From NCBI GenBank assembly GCA_900544305.1, contig UQUV01000055.1, positions 1-15,764 on the forward strand: a DNA stretch of 15,764 nt. Direction: 5' to 3'. The DNA comes from an uncultured Porphyromonadaceae bacterium. GTDB taxonomy: Bacteria; Bacteroidota; Bacteroidia; Bacteroidales; Muribaculaceae. Below the pieces are notes generated by a model that worked only from the letters and a program-made list of their open reading frames with translations, was not told the DNA's origin and searched no databases. The translations under genes were made by a program, and so were the position numbers. Positions within the stretch are counted from its first letter, which is position 1. Each line of letters begins with the position of its first letter. Positions 15,027-15,764 of this stretch are shown piece by piece.

Positions 15027-15171
15027 ATAGTTTGTGCATACAATATTTGTCTATTAAAATTTATCACTTTTTAACTCCCTAAATATTGTTAATTCATTAC
15101 CTTATGCTTCGATGTTGCATATCTTTAACGGAATTTTGTAGCAGAAATATATTTCCTTATTGAAATCACTA
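15027..15171. other. AT-rich gap between the acetyltransferase and the IS
   Basis: This 145-bp stretch is rich in A and T and has stops in the frame of the acetyltransferase. I see no gene, no clear TAnnTTTG box on the minus strand and no remnant of the missing N-terminal domain. Confidence 0.6.
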
Positions 15172-15173
15172 GT

Positions 15174-15191
15174 GTCCCGTTAAAATGGGAC
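15174..15191. repeat. Hairpin at the probable IS terminus
   Basis: Eight base pairs (one G-T) close a two-base loop: GTCCCGTT pairs with AAATGGGAC apart from the loop As. It sits just beyond the transposase stop, where the terminal inverted repeat of an IS4-type element is expected. Confidence 0.5.
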
Positions 15192-15202
15192 GAGTTAAAC
15201 AA

Positions 15203-15764
15203 TTAATCAAATAGCCCCGGAATAATGGGATTATATAGATCTTTGACATCATTGAAATTAGTCTTGTCGAACAGGTCACGCAAGTGGGTTTTGTCAGTCA
15301 ATGATATACTGAGAATTTGCAAAACTTCATAGGTTGAACGTTTCAACTTCATATCATGTTGGACAATAGCCACAAGACAGTACGTGATAATAGCCACACT
15401 GATTTGTATGCGAACAGCGTTTTCTGTTGTGCCCCAGAATTTCTTTATCTTGAGATGCTGCTTGAGCCATTTGAAGAACAGCTCGATTAACCATCTTTTC
15501 TTATAAAGATTGGCGACATCCAGTGCAGAAAGTTGTTTTGCATTCGTCAAGAAAGTGAACTCACGGTCATCCTCTTCGTCGTAATATCGGACGAGTCTGA
15601 ATGACTCAGGATATTTTTTCTCGGAGAGATATCCGGTCAGTTTCACTTCCGCATCTGTCATTATGTTCTTTGGCATTCTTCGCTTCCATTTGACTGTCTT
15701 ATACTTTAATGACAACAAAGAAAGAGTCTGTAAGATGTATCCTATAGAGTTCTTTAAAGGAGTC
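15203..15764 (-). pseudogene. IS4-family transposase, 3' part, apparent frameshift
   Basis: The continuous frame (15203-15718, open to the window edge) carries the end of an IS4 DDE transposase. The YREK signature, Y(2)R(3)E(6)K, falls at Y72, R75, E79 and K86 counted from 15718 (LYKKRWLIELFFKWLK), followed by IKKFWGTTENAVRIQI and LQILSISLTDKTHLRDLFD. Upstream of about 15711 this frame gives unrelated residues (TPLKNSIGYILQTLSLL). The neighbouring frame from 15764 to 15711 gives FKELYRIHLTDSFFVV, which is what an IS4 transposase should have there, and then hits a stop at 15699-15701. The two frames join near 15710 with a few expected residues (about RAK plus one or two) missing, as if a short, non-multiple-of-three deletion had occurred. 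The element is probably inactive. Confidence 0.75.

Larger units (their letters stand above)
15172..15764 (-). mobile_element. End of an IS4-family insertion sequence, runs off the window
   Basis: The 3' part of an IS4-type transposase (stop at 15203) is followed by an imperfect 8-bp hairpin (15174-15191, GTCCC/GGGAC outer pairs) that probably forms the IS end. The boundary near 15172 is a guess, because the other end and the target duplication are not in the window. Confidence 0.6.

Noticed and set aside
1..15764. CRISPR array, tRNA or rRNA genes
   Set aside because: No regularly spaced repeats, cloverleaf-forming sequence or rRNA-like stretch was seen by eye.

Overview
The window reads as chromosomal DNA of a member of the Bacteroidales (Bacteroides/Prevotella/Porphyromonadaceae type). 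The evidence is many short lipoproteins with Bacteroidota-style lipoboxes, a large TonB-dependent receptor with a carboxypeptidase-regulatory-like N-terminus, a TPR/PD40/OmpA lipoprotein of the PorE type, Bacteroidota -7 boxes (TAnnTTTG) before several genes, and few Shine-Dalgarno sequences. I cannot name the species from sequence alone.

Layout. (1) 69-1873, plus strand: three small envelope lipoproteins, namely a LemA-family protein, an FKBP-type peptidyl-prolyl isomerase and a SPOR-like lipoprotein. A strong terminator between the second and third also carries the next -7 box. (2) 1870-3063, minus strand: a probable operon tsaE - small two-helix membrane protein (Imm17-like) - YfcE-type phosphodiesterase, with a good promoter before tsaE. 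It converges on the SPOR gene with a 4-bp overlap of the stops. (3) 3187-6586, plus strand: a visibly more AT-rich accessory block. It holds an AAA-type (RloA/AbiLi-like) ATPase and an RloB/AbiLii-like Toprim-type protein 12 bp apart, an AraC-type regulator starting 4 bp after the RloB stop, and a CatA-like acetyltransferase with its own promoter. This is the best candidate for an unusual system here: an AbiL-like anti-phage pair tightly linked to a transcription regulator. (4) 6751-12009: an outer-membrane beta-barrel protein with a terminator, then a TonB-dependent receptor and a beta-helix lipoprotein as a two-gene unit, ended by a terminator. (5) 12185-14597: a PorE-like OmpA lipoprotein followed after one base by a TadA-type deaminase. 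(6) 14600-15764: a convergent, probably bidirectional terminator, an N-terminally short hexapeptide acetyltransferase, and the 3' part of an IS4-family insertion sequence running off the window, whose transposase frame looks broken.

No rRNA, tRNA or CRISPR array was seen. No gene-free stretch exceeds about 210 bases. Most of the window is ordinary core envelope and tRNA-modification content. The accessory content is the 3.2-6.6 kb block and the IS end.
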